From the NCBI GenBank assembly GCA_963556195.1, contig CAUVYP010001193.1:62001-126000 (forward strand): 64,000 bases of DNA, written 5' to 3'. Of the stretch, positions 50,753-63,387 are shown piece by piece; positions within the stretch are counted from its first letter, which is position 1; each line of letters starts with the position of its first letter. Origin of the DNA: Sepiola atlantica (taxonomy: Eukaryota; Mollusca; Cephalopoda; Sepiida; Sepiolidae). The position numbers and the translations under genes are program-made. Below the pieces are notes generated by a model. The model was not told the DNA's origin, made no database searches, and worked only from the letters and a program-made list of their open reading frames with translations.

Positions 50753-53468
50753 CCTGATGAAATCAAGTGAAAATCGTCTCGCACAACGTGTTTTTACTCA
50801 GTTATTCACGAATATCGATTAGACAAACATCCACATTCTAAATTCATAAATCCATGTTGTAAAGCGTAAACCTGATGAAATCTAGTGAAAATCGTCTCGC
50901 ACAACGTGTTTTTCATTAGTTTTTCACGAATATCGATTACACGCACATCCACATTAGAAAGTCATAATTCCATGTTGTAAAGCGTAAACCTGATGAAATC
51001 AAGTGAAAATCGACGCGCACAACGTGTTTTTCATTAGTTATTCACGTATATCGTTTACACAAACATCCACATTCGAAAGTCATAATTCCATGTTGTAAAG
51101 CGTAAACCTGATGAAATCTAGTGAAAATCGTCTCGCCATTCGTGTTTTTCATTAGTTTTTCACGAATATCGATTACACGCACATCCACATTAGAAAGTCA
51201 TAATTCCATGTTGTAAAGCGTAAACCGTATGAAATCTAGTGAAAATCGTCTCGCACAACGTGTTTTTCATTAGTTATTCACGGATATCGATTACACGCAC
51301 ATCCACATTAGAAAGTCATAATTCCATGTTGTAAAGCGTAAACCTGATGAAATCAAGTGAAAATCGACGCGCACAACGTGTTTTTCATTAGTTATTCACG
51401 TATATCGTTTACACAAACATCCACATTCGAAAGTCATAATTCCATGTTGTAAAGCGTAAACCTGATGAAATCAAGTGAAAATCGTCTCGCACAACGTGTT
51501 TTTACTCAGTTATTCACGAATATCGATTAGACAAACATCCACATTCAAAAGTCATAATTCCATGTTATAAAGCGTAAACCTGATGAAATCAAGTGAAAAT
51601 CGACGCGCACAACGTGTTTTTCATTAGTTATTCACGTATATCGTTTACACAAACATCCACATTCGAAAGTCATAATTCCATGTTGTAAAGCGTAAACCTG
51701 ATGAAATCAAGTGAAAATCGTCTCGCACAACGTGTTTTTACTCAGTTATTCACGAATATCGATTAGACAAACATCCACATTCAAAAGTCATAATTCCATG
51801 TTATAAAGCGTAAACCTGATGAAATCTAGTGAAAATCGACTCGCACAACGTGTTTTTCATTAGTTATTCACGAATATCGTTTACACAAACATCCACATTA
51901 GAAAGTCATAATTCCATGTTGTAAAGCGTAAACCTGATGAAATCAAGTGAAAATCGACGCGCACAACGTGTTTTTCATTAGTTATTCAGGTATATCGTTT
52001 ACACAAACATCCACATTCGAAAGTCATAATTCCATGTTGTAAAGCGTAAACCTGATGAAATCTAGTGAAAATCGTCTCGCCATTCGTGTTTTTCATTAGT
52101 TTTTCACGAATATCGATTACACGCACATCCACATTAGAAAGTCATAATTCCATGTTGTAAAGCGTAAACCGTATGAAATCAAGTGAAAATCGTCTCGCAC
52201 AACGTGTTTTTCATTAGTTATTCACGAATATCGTTTACACAAACATCCACATTCGAAAGTCATAATTCCATGTTGTAAAGCGTAAACCTGATGAAATCTA
52301 GTGAAAATCGACTCGCACAACGTGTTTTTCATTAGTTATTCACGAATATCGTTTACACAAACATCTACAATCGAAAGTCATAATTCCATGATGTAAAGCG
52401 TAAACCTGATGAAATCTAGTGAAAATTGACTCGCACAACGTGTTTTTCATTAGTTATTCACGAATATCGTTTACACAAACATCCACATTCGAAAGTCATA
52501 ATTCCATGTTGTAAAGCGTAAACCTGATGAAATCAAGTGAAAATCGTCTCGCACAACGTGTTTTTACTCAGTTATTCACGAATATCGATTAGACAAACAT
52601 CCACATTCTAAATTCATAAATCCATGTTGTAAAGCGTAAACCTGATGAAATCTAGTGAAAATCGTCTCGCACAACGTGTTTTTCATTAGTTTTTCACGAA
52701 TATCGATTACACGCACATCCACATTAGAAAGTCATAATTCCATGTTGTAAAGCGTAAACCGTATGAAATCAAGTGAAAATCGTCTCGCACAACGTGTTTT
52801 TACTCAGTTATTCACGAATATCGTTTACACAAACATCCACATTCAAAAGTCATAATTCCATGTTATAAAGCGTAAACCTGATGAAATCTAGTGAAAATCG
52901 ACTCGCACAACGTGTTTTTCATTAGTTATTCACGTATATCGTTTACACAAACATCCACATTCGAAAGTCATAATTCCATGTTGTAAAGCGTAAACCTGAT
53001 GAAATCTAGTGAAAATTGACTCGCACAACGTGTTTTTCATTAGTTATTCACGAATATCGTTTACACAAACATCCACATTCGAAAGTCATAATTCCATGTT
53101 GTAAAGCGTAAACCTGATGAAATCTAGTGAAAATCGACTCGCACAACGTGTTTTTCATTAGTTATTCACGAATATCGTTTACACAAACATCCACATTCGA
53201 AAGTCATAATTCCATGTTGTAAAGCGTAAACCTGATGAAATCTAGTGAAAATCGTCTCGCACAACGTGTTTTTTCAGTCAGTTATACACGAATATCGTTT
53301 ACACAAACATCCACATTCAAAAGTCATAATTCCATGTTATAAAGCGTAAACCTGATGAAATCTAGTGAAAATCGACTCGCACAACGTGTTTTTCATTAGT
53401 TATTCACGAATATCGTTTACACAAACATCCACATTCGAAAGTCATAATTCCATGTTGTAAAGCGTAAA
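50753..53468 (+). repeat. Tandem higher-order unit, 23 monomers (2,716 bp), copy 1
   Basis: Begins at K and contains K, L, Q, P, G, Q, V, Q, V, R, Q, P, and then eleven more including a second K and L, S and J. Copy 2 follows at exactly +2,716: ctaaattc (50835/53551), caggtatatcg (51987/54703) and cagtcag in J (53275/55991). The length is 23 x 118 plus one J. Confidence 0.95.
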
Positions 53469-56184
53469 CCTGATGAAATCAAGTGAAAATCGTCTCGCAC
53501 AACGTGTTTTTACTCAGTTATTCACGAATATCGATTAGACAAACATCCACATTCTAAATTCATAAATCCATGTTGTAAAGCGTAAACCTGATGAAATCTA
53601 GTGAAAATCGTCTCGCACAACGTGTTTTTCATTAGTTTTTCACGAATATCGATTACACGCACATCCACATTAGAAAGTCATAATTCCATGTTGTAAAGCG
53701 TAAACCTGATGAAATCAAGTGAAAATCGACGCGCACAACGTGTTTTTCATTAGTTATTCACGTATATCGTTTACACAAACATCCACATTCGAAAGTCATA
53801 ATTCCATGTTGTAAAGCGTAAACCTGATGAAATCTAGTGAAAATCGTCTCGCCATTCGTGTTTTTCATTAGTTTTTCACGAATATCGATTACACGCACAT
53901 CCACATTAGAAAGTCATAATTCCATGTTGTAAAGCGTAAACCGTATGAAATCTAGTGAAAATCGTCTCGCACAACGTGTTTTTCATTAGTTATTCACGGA
54001 TATCGATTACACGCACATCCACATTAGAAAGTCATAATTCCATGTTGTAAAGCGTAAACCTGATGAAATCAAGTGAAAATCGACGCGCACAACGTGTTTT
54101 TCATTAGTTATTCACGTATATCGTTTACACAAACATCCACATTCGAAAGTCATAATTCCATGTTGTAAAGCGTAAACCTGATGAAATCAAGTGAAAATCG
54201 TCTCGCACAACGTGTTTTTACTCAGTTATTCACGAATATCGATTAGACAAACATCCACATTCAAAAGTCATAATTCCATGTTATAAAGCGTAAACCTGAT
54301 GAAATCAAGTGAAAATCGACGCGCACAACGTGTTTTTCATTAGTTATTCACGTATATCGTTTACACAAACATCCACATTCGAAAGTCATAATTCCATGTT
54401 GTAAAGCGTAAACCTGATGAAATCAAGTGAAAATCGTCTCGCACAACGTGTTTTTACTCAGTTATTCACGAATATCGATTAGACAAACATCCACATTCAA
54501 AAGTCATAATTCCATGTTATAAAGCGTAAACCTGATGAAATCTAGTGAAAATCGACTCGCACAACGTGTTTTTCATTAGTTATTCACGAATATCGTTTAC
54601 ACAAACATCCACATTAGAAAGTCATAATTCCATGTTGTAAAGCGTAAACCTGATGAAATCAAGTGAAAATCGACGCGCACAACGTGTTTTTCATTAGTTA
54701 TTCAGGTATATCGTTTACACAAACATCCACATTCGAAAGTCATAATTCCATGTTGTAAAGCGTAAACCTGATGAAATCTAGTGAAAATCGTCTCGCCATT
54801 CGTGTTTTTCATTAGTTTTTCACGAATATCGATTACACGCACATCCACATTAGAAAGTCATAATTCCATGTTGTAAAGCGTAAACCGTATGAAATCAAGT
54901 GAAAATCGTCTCGCACAACGTGTTTTTCATTAGTTATTCACGAATATCGTTTACACAAACATCCACATTCGAAAGTCATAATTCCATGTTGTAAAGCGTA
55001 AACCTGATGAAATCTAGTGAAAATCGACTCGCACAACGTGTTTTTCATTAGTTATTCACGAATATCGTTTACACAAACATCTACAATCGAAAGTCATAAT
55101 TCCATGATGTAAAGCGTAAACCTGATGAAATCTAGTGAAAATTGACTCGCACAACGTGTTTTTCATTAGTTATTCACGAATATCGTTTACACAAACATCC
55201 ACATTCGAAAGTCATAATTCCATGTTGTAAAGCGTAAACCTGATGAAATCAAGTGAAAATCGTCTCGCACAACGTGTTTTTACTCAGTTATTCACGAATA
55301 TCGATTAGACAAACATCCACATTCTAAATTCATAAATCCATGTTGTAAAGCGTAAACCTGATGAAATCTAGTGAAAATCGTCTCGCACAACGTGTTTTTC
55401 ATTAGTTTTTCACGAATATCGATTACACGCACATCCACATTAGAAAGTCATAATTCCATGTTGTAAAGCGTAAACCGTATGAAATCAAGTGAAAATCGTC
55501 TCGCACAACGTGTTTTTACTCAGTTATTCACGAATATCGTTTACACAAACATCCACATTCAAAAGTCATAATTCCATGTTATAAAGCGTAAACCTGATGA
55601 AATCTAGTGAAAATCGACTCGCACAACGTGTTTTTCATTAGTTATTCACGTATATCGTTTACACAAACATCCACATTCGAAAGTCATAATTCCATGTTGT
55701 AAAGCGTAAACCTGATGAAATCTAGTGAAAATTGACTCGCACAACGTGTTTTTCATTAGTTATTCACGAATATCGTTTACACAAACATCCACATTCGAAA
55801 GTCATAATTCCATGTTGTAAAGCGTAAACCTGATGAAATCTAGTGAAAATCGACTCGCACAACGTGTTTTTCATTAGTTATTCACGAATATCGTTTACAC
55901 AAACATCCACATTCGAAAGTCATAATTCCATGTTGTAAAGCGTAAACCTGATGAAATCTAGTGAAAATCGTCTCGCACAACGTGTTTTTTCAGTCAGTTA
56001 TACACGAATATCGTTTACACAAACATCCACATTCAAAAGTCATAATTCCATGTTATAAAGCGTAAACCTGATGAAATCTAGTGAAAATCGACTCGCACAA
56101 CGTGTTTTTCATTAGTTATTCACGAATATCGTTTACACAAACATCCACATTCGAAAGTCATAATTCCATGTTGTAAAGCGTAAA
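53469..56184 (+). repeat. Tandem higher-order unit, 23 monomers (2,716 bp), copy 2
   Basis: I noticed no difference from copy 1. Both share two otherwise unique changes, caggtatatcg in Q and cagtcag in J. Confidence 0.95.
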
Positions 56185-58428
56185 CCTGATGAAATCAAGT
56201 GAAAATCGTCTCGCACAACGTGTTTTTACTCAGTTATTCACGAATATCGATTAGACAAACATCCACATTCTAAATTCATAAATCCATGTTGTAAAGCGTA
56301 AACCTGATGAAATCTAGTGAAAATCGTCTCGCACAACGTGTTTTTCATTAGTTTTTCACGAATATCGATTACACGCACATCCACATTAGAAAGTCATAAT
56401 TCCATGTTGTAAAGCGTAAACCTGATGAAATCAAGTGAAAATCGACGCGCACAACGTGTTTTTCATTAGTTATTCACGTATATCGTTTACACAAACATCC
56501 ACATTCGAAAGTCATAATTCCATGTTGTAAAGCGTAAACCTGATGAAATCTAGTGAAAATCGTCTCGCCATTCGTGTTTTTCATTAGTTTTTCACGAATA
56601 TCGATTACACGCACATCCACATTAGAAAGTCATAATTCCATGTTGTAAAGCGTAAACCGTATGAAATCTAGTGAAAATCGTCTCGCACAACGTGTTTTTC
56701 ATTAGTTATTCACGGATATCGATTACACGCACATCCACATTAGAAAGTCATAATTCCATGTTGTAAAGCGTAAACCTGATGAAATCAAGTGAAAATCGAC
56801 GCGCACAACGTGTTTTTCATTAGTTATTCACGTATATCGTTTACACAAACATCCACATTCGAAAGTCATAATTCCATGTTGTAAAGCGTAAACCTGATGA
56901 AATCAAGTGAAAATCGTCTCGCACAACGTGTTTTTACTCAGTTATTCACGAATATCGATTAGACAAACATCCACATTCAAAAGTCATAATTCCATGTTAT
57001 AAAGCGTAAACCTGATGAAATCTAGTGAAAATCGACTCGCACAACGTGTTTTTCATTAGTTATTCACGAATATCGTTTACACAAACATCCACATTAGAAA
57101 GTCATAATTCCATGTTGTAAAGCGTAAACCTGATGAAATCAAGTGAAAATCGACGCGCACAACGTGTTTTTCATTAGTTATTCACGTATATCGTTTACAC
57201 AAACATCCACATTCGAAAGTCATAATTCCATGTTGTAAAGCGTAAACCTGATGAAATCTAGTGAAAATCGTCTCGCCATTCGTGTTTTTCATTAGTTTTT
57301 CACGAATATCGATTACACGCACATCCACATTAGAAAGTCATAATTCCATGTTGTAAAGCGTAAACCGTATGAAATCAAGTGAAAATCGTCTCGCACAACG
57401 TGTTTTTCATTAGTTATTCACGAATATCGTTTACACAAACATCCACATTCGAAAGTCATAATTCCATGTTGTAAAGCGTAAACCTGATGAAATCTAGTGA
57501 AAATCGACTCGCACAACGTGTTTTTCATTAGTTATTCACGAATATCGTTTACACAAACATCTACAATCGAAAGTCATAATTCCATGATGTAAAGCGTAAA
57601 CCTGATGAAATCTAGTGAAAATTGACTCGCACAACGTGTTTTTCATTAGTTATTCACGAATATCGTTTACACAAACATCCACATTCGAAAGTCATAATTC
57701 CATGTTGTAAAGCGTAAACCTGATGAAATCAAGTGAAAATCGTCTCGCACAACGTGTTTTTACTCAGTTATTCACGAATATCGATTAGACAAACATCCAC
57801 ATTCTAAATTCATAAATCCATGTTGTAAAGCGTAAACCTGATGAAATCTAGTGAAAATCGTCTCGCACAACGTGTTTTTCATTAGTTTTTCACGAATATC
57901 GATTACACGCACATCCACATTAGAAAGTCATAATTCCATGTTGTAAAGCGTAAACCGTATGAAATCAAGTGAAAATCGTCTCGCACAACGTGTTTTTACT
58001 CAGTTATTCACGAATATCGTTTACACAAACATCCACATTCAAAAGTCATAATTCCATGTTATAAAGCGTAAACCTGATGAAATCTAGTGAAAATCGACTC
58101 GCACAACGTGTTTTTCATTAGTTATTCACGTATATCGTTTACACAAACATCCACATTCGAAAGTCATAATTCCATGTTGTAAAGCGTAAACCTGATGAAA
58201 TCTAGTGAAAATTGACTCGCACAACGTGTTTTTCATTAGTTATTCACGAATATCGTTTACACAAACATCCACATTCGAAAGTCATAATTCCATGTTGTAA
58301 AGCGTAAACCTGATGAAATCTAGTGAAAATCGTCTCGCACAACGTGTTTTTTCACTCAGTTATACACGAATATCGTTTACACAAACATCCACATTCAAAA
58401 GTCATAATTCCATGTTATAAAGCGTAAA
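56185..58428 (+). repeat. Tandem higher-order unit, copy 3, shortened to 19 monomers (2,244 bp)
   Basis: Follows the same order but has lost one Q-V pair (two monomers; the offset of the second K falls from 2,716 to 2,480), the R monomer between S and J, and the final R. It keeps the usual cacgtatatcg and cactcag, so the caggtatatcg and cagtcag changes arose in the lineage of copies 1 and 2. It ends with J at 58309-58428, after which P follows. Confidence 0.9.
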
Positions 58429-59254
58429 CCTGATGAAATCTAGTGAAAATCGTCTCGCCATTCGTGTTTTTCATTAGTTTTTCACGAATATCGATTACAC
58501 GCACATCCACATTAGAAAGTCATAATTCCATGTTGTAAAGCGTAAACCGTATGAAATCTAGTGAAAATCGTCTCGCACAACGTGTTTTTCATTAGTTATT
58601 CACGGATATCGATTACACGCACATCCACATTAGAAAGTCATAATTCCATGTTGTAAAGCGTAAACCTGATGAAATCAAGTGAAAATCGACGCGCACAACG
58701 TGTTTTTCATTAGTTATTCACGTATATCGTTTACACAAACATCCACATTCGAAAGTCATAATTCCATGTTGTAAAGCGTAAACCTGATGAAATCAAGTGA
58801 AAATCGTCTCGCACAACGTGTTTTTACTCAGTTATTCACGAATATCGATTAGACAAACATCCACATTCAAAAGTCATAATTCCATGTTATAAAGCGTAAA
58901 CCTGATGAAATCTAGTGAAAATCGACTCGCACAACGTGTTTTTCATTAGTTATTCACGAATATCGTTTACACAAACATCCACATTCGAAAGTCATAATTC
59001 CATGTTATAAAGCGTAAACCTGATGAAATCTAGTGAAAATCGTCTCGCACAACGTGTTTTTACTCAGTTATTCACGTATATCGTTTACACAAACATCCAC
59101 ATTCAAAAGTCATAATTCCATGTTGTAAAGCGTAAACCTGATGAAATCAAGTGAAAATCGACGCGCACAACGTGTTTTTCATTAGTTATTCACGTATATC
59201 GTTTACACAAACATCCACATTCGAAAGTCATAATTCCATGTTATAAAGCGTAAA

Positions 59255-59371
59255 CCTGATGAAATCTAGTGAAAATCGTCTCGCACAACGTGTTTTTTCA
59301 CTCAGTTATACACGAATATCGTTTACACAAACATCCACATTCAAAAGTCATAATTCCAAAAAAAGCGTAAA
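59255..59371 (+). repeat. A-type deletion on a J backbone, 117 bp
   Basis: The front is J (ttttttcactcag, tatacac, attcaaaag) while the tail is the A-type ccaaaaaaagcg followed by ccgtatg. All seven other A monomers have an L-like front. It is most simply read as an exchange between a J and an A monomer within the shared middle; independent recurrence of the same deletion is less likely. Confidence 0.85.
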
Positions 59372-60553
59372 CCGTATGAAATCAAGTGAAAATCGTCTCG
59401 CACAACGTGTTTTTACTCAGTTATTCACGAATATCGTTTACACAAACATCCACATTCGAAAGTCATAATTCCATGTTATAAAGCGTAAACCTGATGAAAT
59501 CTAGTGAAAATCGACTCGCACAACGTGTTTTTCATTAGTTATTCACGTATATCGTTTACACAAACATCCACATTCGAAAGTCATAATTCCATGTTGTAAA
59601 GCGTAAACCTGATGAAATCAAGTGAAAATCGACGCGCACAACGTGTTTTTCATTAGTTATTCACGAATATCGTTTACACAAACATCCACATTCGAAAGTC
59701 ATAATTCCATGTTGTAAAGCGTAAACCTGATGAAATCTAGTGAAAATCGACTCGCACAACGTGTTTTTCATTAGTTATTCACGAATATCGTTTACACAAA
59801 CATCCACATTCGAAAGTCATAATTCCATGTTGTAAAGCGTAAACCTGATGAAATCTAGTGAAAATCGTCTCGCACAACGTGTTTTTTCACTCAGTTATAC
59901 ACGAATATCGTTTACACAAACATCCACATTCGAAAGTCATAATTCCATGTTATAAAGCGTAAACCTGATGAAATCTAGTGAAAATCGACTCGCACAACGT
60001 GTTTTTCATTAGTTATTCACGAATATCGTTTACACAAACATCCACATTCGAAAGTCATAATTCCATGTTGTAAAGCGTAAACCTGATGAAATCAAGTGAA
60101 AATCGTCTCGCACAACGTGTTTTTACTCAGTTATTCACGAATATCGTTTACACAAACATCCACATTCGAAAGTCATAATTCCATGTTGTAAAGCGTAAAC
60201 CTGATGAAATCAAGTGAAAATCGACGCGCACAACGTGTTTTTCATTAGTTATTCACGAATATCGTTTACACAAACATCCACATTAGAAAGTCATAATTCC
60301 ATGTTGTAAAGCGTAAACCTGATGAAATCAAGTGAAAATCGTCTCGCACAACGTGTTTTTACTCAGTTATTCACGAATATCGATTAGACAAACATCTACA
60401 ATCGAAAGTCATAATTCCATGATGTAAAGCGTAAACCTGATGAAATCTAGTGAAAATCGACTCGCACAACGTGTTTTTCATTAGTTATTCACGAATATCG
60501 TTTACACAAACATCCACATTCGAAAGTCATAATTCCATGTTGTAAAGCGTAAA

Positions 60554-60671
60554 CCTGATGAAATCAAGTGAAAATCGACGCGCACAACGTGTTTTTCATT
60601 AGTTATTCACGTATATCGATTAGACAAACATCCACATTCTAAATTCATAAATCCATGTTGTAAAGCGTAAA
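60554..60671 (+). repeat. Chimeric Q/K monomer, second copy
   Basis: Same structure as 45449-45566, 15,105 bp to the right, within the returning 59-63 kb segment. Followed by L and then directly by an A monomer, with the Q seen at the left copy missing. Confidence 0.87.
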
Positions 60672-61258
60672 CCTGATGAAATCTAGTGAAAATCGTCTCG
60701 CACAACGTGTTTTTCATTAGTTTTTCACGAATATCGATTACACGCACATCCACATTAGAAAGTCATAATTCCATGTTGTAAAGCGTAAACCTGATGAAAT
60801 CTAGTGAAAATCGACTCGCACAACGTGTTTTTCATTAGTTTTTCACGAATATCGATTACACGCACATCCACATTAGAAAGTCATAATTCCAAAAAAAGCG
60901 TAAACCGTATGAAATCAAGTGAAAATCGTCTCGCACAACGTGTTTTTACTCAGTTATTCACGAATATCGTTTACACAAACATCCACATTCGAAAGTCATA
61001 ATTCCATGTTATAAAGCGTAAACCTGATGAAATCTAGTGAAAATCGACTCGCACAACGTGTTTTTCATTAGTTATTCACGTATATCGTTTACACAAACAT
61101 CCACATTCGAAAGTCATAATTCCATGTTGTAAAGCGTAAACCTGATGAAATCAAGTGAAAATCGACGCGCACAACGTGTTTATCATTAGTTATTCACGAA
61201 TATCGTTTACACAAACATCCACATTCGAAAGTCATAATTCCATGTTGTAAAGCGTAAA

Positions 61259-63387
61259 CCTGATGAAATCTAGTGAAAATCGTCTCGCACAACGTGTTTT
61301 TTCACTCAGTTATACACGAATATCGTTTACACAAACATCCACATTCAAAAGTCATAATTCCATGTTATAAAGCGTAAACCTGATGAAATCAAGTGAAAAT
61401 CGTCTCGCACAACGTGTTTTTACTCAGTTATTCACGAATATCGATTAGACAAACATCTACAATCGAAAGTCATAATTCCATGATGTAAAGCGTAAACCTG
61501 ATGAAATCTAGTGAAAATTGACTCGCACAACGTGTTTTTCATTAGTTATTCACGAATATCGTTTACACAAACATCCACATTCGAAAGTCATAATTCCATG
61601 TTGTAAAGCGTAAACCTGATGAAATCAAGTGAAAATCGTCTCGCACAACGTGTTTTTACTCAGTTATTCACGAATATCGATTATAGACAAACATCCACAT
61701 TCTAAATTCATAAATCCATGTTGTAAAGCGTAAACCTGATGAAATCTAGTGAAAATCGTCTCGCACAACGTGTTTTTCATTAGTTTTTCACGAATATCGT
61801 TTACACAAACATCCACATTCAAAAGTCATAATTCCATGTTATAAAGCGTAAACCTGATGAAATCTAGTGAAAATCGACTCGCACAACGTGTTTTTTCACT
61901 CAGTTATACACGAATATCGTTTACACAAACATCCACATTCAAAAGTCATAATTCCATGTTATAAAGCGTAAACCTGATGAAATCTAGTGAAAATCGACTC
62001 GCACAACGTGTTTTTCATTAGTTATTCACGTATATCGTTTACACAAACATCCACATTCGAAAGTCATAATTCCATGTTGTAAAGCGTAAACCTGATGAAA
62101 TCTAGTGAAAATTGACTCGCACAACGTGTTTTTCATTAGTTATTCACGAATATCGTTTACACAAACATCCACATTCGAAAGTCATAATTCCATGTTGTAA
62201 AGCGTAAACCTGATGAAATCTAGTGAAAATCGACTCGCACAACGTGTTTTTCATTAGTTATTCACGAATATCGTTTACACAAACATCCACATTCGAAAGT
62301 CATAATTCCATGTTGTAAAGCGTAAACCTGATGAAATCTAGTGAAAATCGTCTCGCACAACGTGTTTTTCATTAGTTATTCACGAATATCGTTTACACAA
62401 ACATCCACATTCGAAAGTCATAATTCCATGTTGTAAAGCGTAAACCTGATGAAATCAAGTGAAAATCGTCTCGCGCAACGTGTTTTTACTCAGTTATTCA
62501 CGAATATCGATTAGACAAACATCCACATTCTAAATTCATAAATCCATGTTGTAAAGCGTAAACCTGATGAAATCAAGTGAAAATCGACGCGCACAACGTG
62601 TTTTTCATTAGTTATTCACGTATATCGTTTACACGCACATCCACATTAGAAAGTCATAATTCCATGTTGTAAAGCGTAAACCTGATGAAATCTAGTGAAA
62701 ATCGACTCGCACAACGTGTTTTTCATTAGTTTTTCACGAATATCGATTACACGCACATCCACATTAGAAAGTCATAATTCCAAAAAAAGCGTAAACCGTA
62801 TGAAATCAAGTGAAAATCGTCTCGCACAACGTGTTTTTACTCAGTTATTCACGAATATCGTTTACACAAACATCCACATTCGAAAGTCATAATTCCATGT
62901 TATAAAGCGTAAACCTGATGAAATCTAGTGAAAATCGACTCGCACAACGTGTTTTTCATTAGTTATTCACGTATATCGTTTACACAAACATCCACATTCG
63001 AAAGTCATAATTCCATGTTGTAAAGCGTAAACCTGATGAAATCAAGTGAAAATCGACGCGCACAACGTGTTTTTCATTAGTTATTCACGAATATCGTTTA
63101 CACAAACATCCACATTCGAAAGTCATAATTCCATGTTGTAAAGCGTAAACCTGATGAAATCTAGTGAAAATCGACTCGCACAACGTGTTTTTCATTAGTT
63201 ATTCACGAATATCGTTTACACAAACATCCACATTCGAAAGTCATAATTCCATGTTGTAAAGCGTAAACCTGATGAAATCTAGTGAAAATCGTCTCGCACA
63301 ACGTGTTTTTTCACTCAGTTATACACGAATATCGTTTACACAAACATCCACATTCAAAAGTCATAATTCCATGTTATAAAGCGTAAA
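61259..63387 (+). repeat. Higher-order block j, copy 2
   Basis: Partner of 46154-48282. A private change, tcgcgcaacg for tcgcacaacg, lies near 62473. Just left of this block a Q monomer has tttatcattag (near 61180), also private. Confidence 0.92.

Noticed and set aside
59259..59468. 69-codon open frame beginning at ATG
   Set aside because: Same cause as above with the J-backed A monomer (59255-59371): the second half encodes the same satellite-derived residues. Its length depends only on monomer indels.
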